Positions 1 through 6,558 of a stretch of 6,669 nucleotides of DNA are shown here, piece by piece. Every line of letters begins with the position of its first letter. The first letter of the stretch is position 1. The DNA comes from Desulfobacterales bacterium. Its GTDB lineage: Bacteria > Desulfobacterota > Desulfobacteria > Desulfobacterales > JAUCGF01. Made by a program: the position numbers and the translations under genes. The notes under the pieces are model-generated. The model saw only the letters and a list, made by a program, of their open reading frames with translations. It made no database searches and had not been told where the DNA came from. The stretch is from the NCBI GenBank assembly GCA_029940345.1, contig JAOZRC010000305.1:1-6669 (forward strand), in the 5' to 3' direction.

Positions 1-31
1 AACCGCTCTCACGCTTTTGCAGCCGATTTAA

Positions 32-50
32 GACTTTTCAAACAGGCTCT
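32..50. repeat. Possible insertion-sequence terminal remnant
   Basis: The string GACTTTTCAAACAGGCTCT resembles the terminal inverted repeats of several DDE-type insertion-sequence families, whose ends often read like GAGCCTGTTT(G/C)AAAAGTC. No matching inverted copy and no transposase gene lie in the window, so at best it is one end of an element lying to the left or a decayed remnant. The resemblance is from memory of the general pattern, not from a comparison. Confidence 0.2.
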
Positions 51-334
51 AAGATGACCCTCCGTTTTACCGCACTTGAAATACCGGTCTTTGTTCTGAT
101 AGCAGTTGGCGGAGTATATGAACGATATCTGAATTGATGGTTGTTTTCCGCGGTCTGTTCTGATACCAAATTGAGATCGGAACATTTGGCCTTTGTGATG
201 GGCTTATCACTCCGGTAGGTAAGGCGATGCGCATAGGTTCCGTTATTGCCCAAATTGGGCCACACCAAATAACTTCAGCGGGTTATCTATGTCAAAATAG
301 CTAAATTCGGACTTTTTACGAAACCATCAATATT

Positions 335-340
335 GGAAAG
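335..340 (+). promoter_or_regulatory. Ribosome binding site of the RhuM-like gene
   Basis: GGAAAG lies 8 bases before the ATG at 349. It is a moderate Shine-Dalgarno match and supports this start, which also gives the N-terminal length usual for RhuM proteins ahead of the WLTQ motif. Confidence 0.45.
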
Positions 341-348
341 TTAAATAG

Positions 349-963
349 ATGGAAAACGCATTAGCCATAAAAGACGAATTAACCGAATTTCTACTTTATA
401 CAACACCGGACGGAAAAGCTAAAGTTGAGATATTTTTTCATAACGAAAATATCTGGCTTACTCAAAAACGAATGGCAGCGCTTTTTGGTGTTAATGTTCC
501 TGCTATCAGCAAACACCTGAAAAATATATTTGAAAGCGGTGAATTAAACCAAAATTCAGTTATTTCTATTTTGGAAACAACTGCCAAAGACGGCAAAAAG
601 TATAAAACCAAATATTATAATCTCGATGCAATCATATCTGTTGGTTACAGGGTAAATTCCTCACAGGCCACACGATTTAGAATTTGGGCGACCGAGCGCC
701 TGAAAGAGTATATGCTTAAAGGGTTTATACTTGATGATGAAAGACTCAAAAACGGCAGATATTTTGGTAAAGATTATTTTCGTGAACTTCTCGAAAAAGT
801 TCGTTCCATCCGTGCAAGCGAACGCCGAATTTATCAACAAATAACCGACATTTTTGCTAACTATTGGATAGATACAGAAAAAGGCCCTGATTACGATAAA
901 ATCACACTGGGGAGAGAAAAGATGAATAATTCAAACAAAGCAGCAAAATTAAGGGAAAGATAA
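349..963 (+). CDS. rhuM: RhuM-family DNA-binding protein, C-terminally truncated
   Basis: The first 170 residues match the RhuM ('virulence protein RhuM') family as I know it. They include the helix-turn-helix segment WLTQKRMAALFGVNVPAISK (36-55), then ELNQNSV, the KTKYYNLDAIISVGYRVNS block (86-104), RFRIWATERLKEYMLKGF (109-126), and the ASERRIYQQITDIFA helix (156-170). Family members normally run to about 330 residues and continue after ITDIFA with a Fic/death-on-curing-like region. Here the match stops at residue 170 (about base 858) and a 34-residue lysine-rich, hydrophilic tail of unknown origin follows. The open frame is intact, so a truncated DNA-binding protein could be made, but loss of the C-terminal half suggests a remnant. 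The molecular role of RhuM proteins is poorly defined; they often sit in genomic islands and beside restriction-modification genes, as here. The gene is AT-rich. It ends 2 bases before the kinase gene, so co-transcription is possible. Confidence 0.85.
   Translation: MENALAIKDELTEFLLYTTPDGKAKVEIFFHNENIWLTQKRMAALFGVNVPAISKHLKNIFESGELNQNSVISILETTAKDGKKYKTKYYNLDAIISVGYRVNSSQATRFRIWATERLKEYMLKGFILDDERLKNGRYFGKDYFRELLEKVRSIRASERRIYQQITDIFANYWIDTEKGPDYDKITLGREKMNNSNKAAKLRER
909..963 (+). promoter_or_regulatory. Strong internal SD and 13-codon mini-ORF before kinase gene
   Basis: GGGGAGAG (909-916) lies 5 bases before an ATG at 922. This ATG is in frame with the RhuM tail and opens a 13-codon frame (MNNSNKAAKLRER) that ends at the TAA at 961-963, two bases before the kinase ATG. 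It is a better ribosome binding site than those of either long gene. It may be the original start of a gene cut short by the rearrangement, a leader peptide coupled to kinase translation, or chance in purine-rich DNA. The sequence alone does not decide. Confidence 0.3.
951..956 (+). promoter_or_regulatory. Ribosome binding site of the kinase gene
   Basis: AAGGGA lies 9 bases before the ATG at 966, inside the last codons of the upstream frame. It fits the chosen start, which places a basic N-terminus (MKRR) directly before the first membrane helix. Confidence 0.45.
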
Positions 964-965
964 GT

Positions 966-3671
966 ATGAAAAGACGATTTATGATATATCTGTTTATGGT
1001 TATAGCCCTTTCTGTGTTTTTCACAGCCTTTATCATTGGTGGTTACGGGCATCATAAGATAAAGCAGACTTTAGAAAATCAGAAAGATGATCTTTATGTC
1101 CACATTAAAAATTATCTTATCACATTTGATAAAATGATCTTTCTGCTAGAAAGGCAAATGATAGGCCATACAAAAAACGCTACTCTTACCATAGCCGGAG
1201 AAGTAACTGAAAACGGAGACCTGAAAAAACATTATACACCGGAACAGCTCAAAGAAATAGCAATTTCACACGGTGTTACAGATATCAGTTTTGTAAACAG
1301 CCAGGGAATTGTGATCAATAGCTCCGTAGAAAAAGACATTAACCTTAATCTTTTCGGATTTTCTCCAAGATTTAAAAAATTTATAGAATCCATATATGGT
1401 AAAGGTGAAGTAATAGGACATAGAATCAGTCTCAGCGTATCTACAAATGAACTCACCATGTTCAGTTATTACAGTCCTGTTAACAGTAATTATATTGTAG
1501 AAACCTGGACAGATTTGAAAGATTATATTCTTTTGGAGTATTCTCAAAAATATTTTGATTTTTTTTTTACCAATTTCTTTTTAAGGTTGAAACAGGAAAA
1601 TCGGTTTTTAAATAATATAGACCTTTTTGTCGGAACTATAAAACCCAGGCGCGAAATATCTCTTATTAATGGAAAAACCATGTCTGGCAAGGAATTTGCC
1701 ATGACTATCGGCAACCCTGAATTTAAAATCAAAAAAGAATTAAAAATAGTTAAAGGTGATCATTATACATTCTACACTCTTTTCAGTCTTGAAACTGAGC
1801 CTGATTTTCAATTTACCAACAACATTGTTGTAAAAACAGAATATGACTTCAGCATGTTGTCAATGTTCAGACGCAATATTATTTTAATTTCTTTTTTATC
1901 CAGTATTTTGATTATTGCAGGTATATTTGCGATTTCATCATTTATTTTCAACTCTTATATTATCAGACGTATTAACAATATAAACAGAGACCTGGAATAT
2001 ATTGCCAAGGGGCAATACAATGAAGAAATTAAAATACATGGGAATGATGATATTACCCGGATTGCTGAAAATATTCTTATTATGAAAGAGAAGATTATTG
2101 ACAGAGAAACAACTCTCAGAGAAAATGAGAAAAAATTAATACAACACCAGGATGAATTGGAACAAAAGGTACAAGAAAGAACTCTTGAACTGGCAAAGAC
2201 AAATCAGGAATTGCAGCATAAAAAACATCAGGCAGATGCTGCAAACCTGGCAAAAAGTGAGTTTCTGGCAAATATGAGCCACGAACTCCGCACCCCCCTT
2301 AACGCCATTCTTGGTTTTGCTCAGATTATGACTCGCGACCGTACCCTGCCCAGTGAACAAGAGGAAAATCTATCCATTATCAGTCGGAGCGGAGAACATC
2401 TGCTGACACTGATCAATCAGGTTCTCGATCTATCCAAAATCGAAGCCGGGCGCATCACTCTTGATAAGAAAAATTTTGATCTGCATAATATGCTATCCGA
2501 ATTGGAAGACATGTTTCTCATACAGGCAAATAAAAAAGCTCTCCAGTTGGTGTTCGACCGTGCCGAAGAGGTACCGCGTTACATCCGCACAGATGAAGTC
2601 AGATTGCGGCAGGTTCTGATAAACCTGCTGAACAACGCGTTCAAATTTACGAAGGAAGGGCGTGTGGAATTAAGAATCAATAATGAGGAATTAGGAAGGA
2701 AAAATCAGAATCATTTCCTCAAGCTTAAATTTGAAATCAAAGATACCGGCCCCGGCATCGCATCTCAAGAGTTGGATAAGCTGTTTGAAGCGTTTGTTCA
2801 AACCGAAACCGGCCGACAAGCGCAGGAAGGGACGGGTTTAGGCCTTTCGATCAGTAAAAGTTTTGTGCAACTGATGGGCGGAAACATCACGGTCAAAAGC
2901 GAACCCGGGTGCGGGACGACATTCACGATTGACATACCGGCCGGCATCGCGGACACGGCTGAAATACCGGCCATACTTCCAACCCGCCGCGCCATCGCGC
3001 TCGAACCCGGACAACCCCGTTATCGTATTTTGATCGCCGATGACAAACCGGACAACCGCAAAGTGCTTGTCAAAATGCTGAACCCCTTCGGTTTTGAACT
3101 TCGGGAAGCCGCTAACGGACAGGATGCGGTTGAAATATGGAACCAATGGAAGCCGTCTTTGATCTGGATGGATATTCGGATGCCGGTAACAGACGGCTAT
3201 GAAGCTGCAAGGAAAATCAGGAATGATGAATCAAAAATAAAAAATGAACAACCGGGAATCCGGGACACTGTTATTGTCGCGGTAAGCGCCAGCACGAATG
3301 AGGAAGAACGCACTGTCGCCATCTCTGAAGGATGTGATGATTTTTTGCGAAAACCGTTCCGGGAAACGGATATTTTTAACATGATGACCAAATATTTGGG
3401 TATCCGGTTTGTCTATGAAAAGGAGAAAACGGAAAATGATACGCAGAAAGCAGAGCACAAAAAGGCACTGACACCGGAGGCGATCGCTGGGCTGCCTGAT
3501 GATGTGATTGCCAATTTCCGGAGAGTAGCACTGATCGCAGACTTGCAAGAGGCAATGCGACTTACCGAACAAATTCGTTCAGAGAATGAGCCATTGGCGG
3601 ATGCCTTGGCAGAGTTGGTAAGAAATTTCAGTTTCGATACTTTGCAAAAATTGTTCAAAAAGGGAAAATAG
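966..3671 (+). CDS. Hybrid sensor histidine kinase/response regulator
   Basis: This is an inner-membrane two-component sensor that autophosphorylates on histidine and passes the phosphate to its own receiver. The order is: membrane helix 1 (about 6-25); an extracytoplasmic sensor of about 275 residues that looks Cache-like (GVTDISFVNSQGIVINSS, 103-120); membrane helix 2 (about 304-328); HAMP (about 329-380); coiled coil (about 375-425); HisKA with the H-box SHELRTP and phosphorylatable H439; HATPase with the N-box N553/N557, G1 motif DTGPGI (593-598) and G2 motif GTGLGL (622-627). A receiver follows (about 686-811) with acidic pair D692/D693, phospho-acceptor D736, S774 and K796. All key residues are present, so it should be active. 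The C-terminal 70 residues (LTPEAIAGLPDDVI...) are a helical tail often seen after such receivers; it contains no HPt histidine motif. No partner regulator, HPt gene or output gene is in the window, and the signal is unknown. The sensor half is much more AT-rich than the catalytic half. Confidence 0.93.
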   Translation: MKRRFMIYLFMVIALSVFFTAFIIGGYGHHKIKQTLENQKDDLYVHIKNYLITFDKMIFLLERQMIGHTKNATLTIAGEVTENGDLKKHYTPEQLKEIAISHGVTDISFVNSQGIVINSSVEKDINLNLFGFSPRFKKFIESIYGKGEVIGHRISLSVSTNELTMFSYYSPVNSNYIVETWTDLKDYILLEYSQKYFDFFFTNFFLRLKQENRFLNNIDLFVGTIKPRREISLINGKTMSGKEFAMTIGNPEFKIKKELKIVKGDHYTFYTLFSLETEPDFQFTNNIVVKTEYDFSMLSMFRRNIILISFLSSILIIAGIFAISSFIFNSYIIRRINNINRDLEYIAKGQYNEEIKIHGNDDITRIAENILIMKEKIIDRETTLRENEKKLIQHQDELEQKVQERTLELAKTNQELQHKKHQADAANLAKSEFLANMSHELRTPLNAILGFAQIMTRDRTLPSEQEENLSIISRSGEHLLTLINQVLDLSKIEAGRITLDKKNFDLHNMLSELEDMFLIQANKKALQLVFDRAEEVPRYIRTDEVRLRQVLINLLNNAFKFTKEGRVELRINNEELGRKNQNHFLKLKFEIKDTGPGIASQELDKLFEAFVQTETGRQAQEGTGLGLSISKSFVQLMGGNITVKSEPGCGTTFTIDIPAGIADTAEIPAILPTRRAIALEPGQPRYRILIADDKPDNRKVLVKMLNPFGFELREAANGQDAVEIWNQWKPSLIWMDIRMPVTDGYEAARKIRNDESKIKNEQPGIRDTVIVAVSASTNEEERTVAISEGCDDFLRKPFRETDIFNMMTKYLGIRFVYEKEKTENDTQKAEHKKALTPEAIAGLPDDVIANFRRVALIADLQEAMRLTEQIRSENEPLADALAELVRNFSFDTLQKLFKKGK
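1559..1568 (+). repeat. T10 homopolymer inside the kinase sensor region
   Basis: Ten consecutive T bases encode the end of D198 and F199-F201 of the kinase, in the extracytoplasmic sensor region. A run of this length is a classic site for polymerase slippage, and a one-base change would truncate the kinase before its second membrane helix. Confidence 0.9.
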
Positions 3672-3673
3672 CA

Positions 3674-3766
3674 CAATGGCTTAACCCGACTCAGGTGGTA
3701 GGGTTTTCAAGAGGAGACGATCCTTTATATGAGGCTTATAAAGATCATGTAGGGCCTTCCATTTAA
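3674..3766 (+). pseudogene. Orphan coding fragment, possibly QueG-like
   Basis: Directly after the kinase stop, a plus-strand frame reads QWLNPTQVV, then GFSRGDDPLYEAYKDHVGPS and I, to a TAA at 3764-3766. It has protein-like composition and no start codon of its own; upstream the frame runs into the end of the kinase gene. The GF(S/A)xGDDPL...LK..VGP pattern reminds me of the N-terminal part of iron-sulfur proteins related to epoxyqueuosine reductase. That is recollection only. If correct, it is an internal fragment left behind by a deletion, stopping where the family would continue. It could also be chance. Confidence 0.3.
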
Positions 3767-3777
3767 CACCTTGGGAG

Positions 3778-3806
3778 GATTGGTCGGGATTGGGGTCGGG
3801 CCACAC
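3778..3806 (+). repeat. Imperfect tandem repeat, possible element end
   Basis: GATTGGTCGGG (3778-3788) is followed directly by GATTGGGGTCGGG (3788-3800), and then CCACAC. The repeat units differ by two inserted G bases. The 9-mer GGGCCACAC (3798-3806) also occurs in the same orientation at 257-265. Strings of the ATTGGGGTC(A/G)GG type are familiar to me near IS200-like and REP-associated transposase genes, so this may be the end of such an element whose transposase is gone. That attribution is tentative. Confidence 0.3.
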
Positions 3807-3853
3807 TAACACTCTGATATAATAAATTAAACGTTCAATAACTACGCCAAATT

Positions 3854-3880
3854 ATGCCCTAAACAGGCATTTTGGATGCC
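3854..3880. repeat. Alternating inverted repeats ATGCC/GGCAT
   Basis: ATGCC (3854-3858), GGCAT (3866-3870) and ATGCC (3876-3880) follow one another with spacers of 7 and 5 bases. The central copy can pair with either flank, giving two mutually exclusive 5-bp hairpins. The hairpins are followed by A bases rather than T bases on the plus strand, so this is not a standard terminator. It could be a protein-binding site or chance. Confidence 0.3.
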
Positions 3881-4104
3881 AAAAACATACATTTAAGAAA
3901 AAACACCGAAAAATAGCACGAGCATAACGGCACTATATTCCTCATCACGTAAGGCACATTAGCACTGGCGACATAAAAAAATCACTTAAATTTGCCAGAA
4001 ATCAATGCGGATGGCCGCAATCGCAATTTGAAGCCAGGAAGCGGTGTGGTCTCTTGTTATGCAACTATTTGATGCCGGCAACCCAAGCGTCAGCAACACA
4101 ATAC

Positions 4105-4110
4105 AGGAGA
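4105..4110 (+). promoter_or_regulatory. SD fixing the TTG start of the methyltransferase
   Basis: AGGAGA lies 7 bases before the TTG at 4118, ideal spacing. No ATG is available nearby: the next in-frame methionine is residue 38, beyond the conserved GQFFTP motif at residues 25-30. The Shine-Dalgarno sequence and the family length together decide for TTG. Confidence 0.75.
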
Positions 4111-4117
4111 ATCACAA

Positions 4118-5605
4118 TTGCTGTCAGCAGTTGAAAAAACACGATTGGAAATATCGAAGTCCATAGGATCAATTAAGAAATCGAAACTCGGCCAGTTTTT
4201 CACACCGGCAAAAACAGCTCAGTTCATGGCGGGATTGTTCGGTCAAACAACCGGAGGAAATTGTCGATTGCTTGATGCCGGAGCAGGAATCGGCACACTT
4301 TCGGCGGCATTTTTGGAAAAGCAGATTTGCGACAGTTCTGATTTTCAACGCGTCGAACTTGATGCTTTCGAGATAGACGCAACCCTGCATCCTTATTTGA
4401 AACGAATAATAGAGGAATACAAACAGCATATAGATGTTTCATTAACCATCAGTGGGGATGACTTCATAGAAACTGCCGTTGACTCAATATGTGGAAACCT
4501 CTTTGCAGATTCTCTTCCAAGGTACACACATGCGATCCTGAATCCTCCATATAGGAAAATACGAAGTAAATCCTTACACCGTATAGCATTGAGGCAAGCC
4601 GGGATCGAAACTGTCAACCTGTATTCGGCTTTTGTGGCATTGTCTCTTTCTTTGCTTGAAAATCACGGCCAGCTTGTTGCGATAATACCGAGAAGCTTTT
4701 GCAACGGTCCGTATTACCATCCGTTTCGCAAGTTCATTCTGGCGCGTTCGGCGCTTCGACATATACACCTGTTCGATTCACGTAATAAGGCTTTCAAGGA
4801 CGATGATGTGTTGCAAGAGAATGTTATTATACTGTTAGAGCGTAGCGGACAACAGGTTGACGTAGAAATTACGACCTCGACGGATGACAGCTTCTCTGAT
4901 ATTAAAGCATTTACGCATCCATTCTGCCGTATCGTATTTCCCGATGATTCAAATCACTTTATCCGCATACCGACCTCTTCAGAGCAAAGTGATATTGAGT
5001 TGTCGGACTCAATCCACTGCTCTTTGGATGACTTATGCATCAATGTATCCACCGGACCGGTTGTTGATTTCCGGCATAAAGAGGATTTGCGCGAGATGCC
5101 GGAAACAGGCGCTATTCCATTGCTTTATCCCGGCCATTTTAATGGGCATACTATTGACTGGCCGAAGTCAGGGTTTAAAAAACCGAATGCGATCCGGCGA
5201 AATGCAAAAACAGAAAAATGGTTTTACCCGAACGGATTTTATTGCATTGTGCGTCGCTTCTCATCAAAGGAAGAGAAACGCAGGATAGTAGCGAGTGTTG
5301 TAAATCCGGCTGACTTTCCTGATACAGAGATGCTGGGTTTCGAGAACCACCTGAATGTGTTTCATAAAGGTAAAAAAGGGTTGCCTGAAATGCTTGCACG
5401 CGGATTAACCATATTCCTCAACACTACCGCAGTTGATGAAAATTTCCGGTGTTTCAACGGCCATACGCAGGTTAATGCAACTGATCTTAGGCAAATAAAA
5501 TATCCCGGCAGGGAGGCTCTGACCGCCCTTGGAAAATGGGCGAAACACTGCGGAGAACCCACCCAGACTCTGATTGACGAACAACTGAAAAGACTATACA
5601 GATGA
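4118..5605 (+). CDS. Type II N6-adenine DNA methyltransferase (BsuBI/PstI type)
   Basis: The 495-residue protein transfers a methyl group from S-adenosylmethionine to N6 of adenine in the recognition site and protects host DNA from the endonuclease encoded next. Visible motifs run in gamma-class order: motif X GQFFTP (25-30); S-adenosylmethionine-binding motif I LDAGAGIGTL (52-61); acidic residue E85 in AFEID; GDDF (113-116); catalytic motif IV NPPY (142-145); and LVAIIPRSF (186-194). A long C-terminal target-recognition region follows, ending in the HTQVNATDLRQIKYP block (449-463) common in this family. The length is close to M.PstI and M.BsuBI at about 500 residues. Translation starts at TTG. 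The stop TGA overlaps the endonuclease start as ATGA, so the two are almost certainly one operon. The specificity CTGCAG is inferred from the partner's family. No key residue is missing. Confidence 0.93.
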   Translation: MLSAVEKTRLEISKSIGSIKKSKLGQFFTPAKTAQFMAGLFGQTTGGNCRLLDAGAGIGTLSAAFLEKQICDSSDFQRVELDAFEIDATLHPYLKRIIEEYKQHIDVSLTISGDDFIETAVDSICGNLFADSLPRYTHAILNPPYRKIRSKSLHRIALRQAGIETVNLYSAFVALSLSLLENHGQLVAIIPRSFCNGPYYHPFRKFILARSALRHIHLFDSRNKAFKDDDVLQENVIILLERSGQQVDVEITTSTDDSFSDIKAFTHPFCRIVFPDDSNHFIRIPTSSEQSDIELSDSIHCSLDDLCINVSTGPVVDFRHKEDLREMPETGAIPLLYPGHFNGHTIDWPKSGFKKPNAIRRNAKTEKWFYPNGFYCIVRRFSSKEEKRRIVASVVNPADFPDTEMLGFENHLNVFHKGKKGLPEMLARGLTIFLNTTAVDENFRCFNGHTQVNATDLRQIKYPGREALTALGKWAKHCGEPTQTLIDEQLKRLYR

Positions 5606-6558
5606 TTAATAAACGCCATAAACATATAACGGAAGCAAATCAAGTTCTTATTTCTCTTGGTCTTCCCCGTGCGCAACAAAATGAGCGTTCCGCACTGTGC
5701 TTGCTTGCGCTGCTGAATCTGACACCTCGCAAGAAATGGTCGAAGGCCGAAAAACCGCTTATGGGAATTACGCCAATCATGGATTGGATGCGGGAACACT
5801 ATCAAAAAGAGTATGCACCGAACACGCGTGAAACGATTCGTCGGCAGACCATGCATCAATTCGTGAATGCAGGGATTACGCTATACAATCCGGATAAACC
5901 TGATCGTCCTGTGAATAGTCCGAAAGCGGTCTATCAGATAGAAGCTGATACATTTGAACTATTACGCTGCTTTGGCGCCAGGGAATGGCACGAAAAGTTG
6001 ACAGGTTTTCTTGATCAACATGAGACTCTGGCCGCTAAGTATGCCAATGAACGTGAACAGAACCGTGTACCGGTGCAGATTGCCCAGGGCAAAAAGATCA
6101 CCATCAGTCCTGGTGAACATAGCGAGTTGATTCGAAGGATTATTGAAGACTTCGGTCCTCGTTTTGCGCCAAATAGTGTATTGGTTTATGCAGGCGATAC
6201 TGGTGACAAATGGGGGTATTTCGATGCCGCTCTGCTGGCAAAACTTGGCGTTGATGTTGATCCGCATGGAAAAATGCCTGACGTGGTATTTTATTGTAAC
6301 CAACGCAATTGGCTTCTGGTAGTGGAGTCCGTCACCAGCCACGGACCAGTCGATAGTAAGCGACACACAGAGTTAGCCCAATTGTTTACAGGTGCAAAGG
6401 CAGGGTTGGTCTATGTCACCGCCTTTCCAGATCGTTCCGTAATGGCACACTATCTTGGTGAAATTGCGTGGGAAACCGAAGTATGGATTGCGGAGGCGCC
6501 ATCACATCTAATCCATTTCAACGGCGAGCGTTTTCTTGGACCATACAAAACACCCTGA
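5602..6558 (+). CDS. BsuBI/PstI-family type II restriction endonuclease
   Basis: This cytoplasmic endonuclease cuts unmethylated DNA; the family prototypes PstI and BsuBI recognise CTGCAG. The 318-residue length agrees with BsuBI (about 316) and PstI (about 326), so the gene is complete. The N-terminal part (about 1-120) is a helical winged-helix-like region with the family block YAPNTRETIRRQTMHQFVNAGI (71-92, interior residues conserved) and NPDKPDRPVNSP (96-107). The C-terminal catalytic part contains PGEHSELIR (170-178), VYAGDTGDKWGYFD (195-208), PDVVF (226-230) and VVESVTSHGPVD (240-251). D227 and E242 are the likely metal-binding acidic residues of a diverged PD-(D/E)XK core in which the usual lysine after E242-S243 is V244, as I recall for this family. 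There is no strong Shine-Dalgarno sequence before the ATG, so translation is probably coupled to the methyltransferase through the 4-base overlap. No controller (C) protein gene is visible. Confidence 0.95.
   Translation: MINKRHKHITEANQVLISLGLPRAQQNERSALCLLALLNLTPRKKWSKAEKPLMGITPIMDWMREHYQKEYAPNTRETIRRQTMHQFVNAGITLYNPDKPDRPVNSPKAVYQIEADTFELLRCFGAREWHEKLTGFLDQHETLAAKYANEREQNRVPVQIAQGKKITISPGEHSELIRRIIEDFGPRFAPNSVLVYAGDTGDKWGYFDAALLAKLGVDVDPHGKMPDVVFYCNQRNWLLVVESVTSHGPVDSKRHTELAQLFTGAKAGLVYVTAFPDRSVMAHYLGEIAWETEVWIAEAPSHLIHFNGERFLGPYKTP

Larger units (their letters stand above)
1..348. other. Gene-poor left edge, no convincing CDS
   Basis: No reading frame here looks like a real gene. The longest open frame is on the minus strand (268 to 38, 76 codons); it has no recognisable motif, no clear Shine-Dalgarno sequence, and a rather random amino-acid make-up. 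A second minus-strand frame of about 54 codons overlaps it and is equally unconvincing. The stretch is closer to balanced GC than the AT-rich gene that follows. It contains an insertion-sequence-terminus-like string at 32-50 and the 9-mer GGGCCACAC at 257-265, which recurs at 3798-3806. I read it as intergenic sequence with possible mobile-element remnants. The last 60 bases must hold the promoter of the RhuM-like gene if that gene is expressed from here, but I cannot point to a good -35/-10 pair. Confidence 0.5.
3672..4117. other. Spacer of 446 bases with degenerate remnants
   Basis: No complete gene is visible on either strand. The left end has a 30-codon coding-like tail on the plus strand (3674-3766). 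Then come an imperfect tandem repeat ending in GGGCCACAC (3778-3806), an AT-rich stretch (3807-3960) with small inverted repeats (3854-3880), and a more balanced stretch leading to the methyltransferase ribosome binding site. I see no convincing rho-independent terminator for the kinase gene. There is an exact TATAAT at 3818-3823, but without a credible -35 element. No tRNA or CRISPR repeat is visible. The make-up looks like debris from several insertions or deletions. Confidence 0.55.

Noticed and set aside
38..268. Minus-strand open frame of 76 codons
   Set aside because: It has no recognisable motif, no clear ribosome binding site and random-looking composition; an overlapping frame is nearly as long.
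831..3671. C-terminal HPt domain in the kinase
   Set aside because: The tail after the receiver is helical but contains no histidine in an HPt-like context, so a phosphotransfer domain cannot be claimed.
3818..3823. Exact TATAAT as promoter of the restriction-modification operon
   Set aside because: No acceptable -35 hexamer lies 16-18 bases upstream, the surroundings are AT-rich, and it is nearly 300 bases from the TTG start.
4006..4019. TGCGG-ATGG-CCGCA inverted repeat as an operator of the methyltransferase
   Set aside because: It is a single 5-bp stem, expected by chance in a spacer of this length, with no second site and no regulator gene in the window.
4884..5288. Plus-strand open frame of 134 codons inside the methyltransferase gene
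   Set aside because: It lies wholly within the target-recognition region in another frame and shows no family features; it is a shadow frame.
5362..5859. Minus-strand frame of 165 codons across the methyltransferase/endonuclease overlap
   Set aside because: It is antisense to two clearly conserved genes and its translation is low in recognisable structure.
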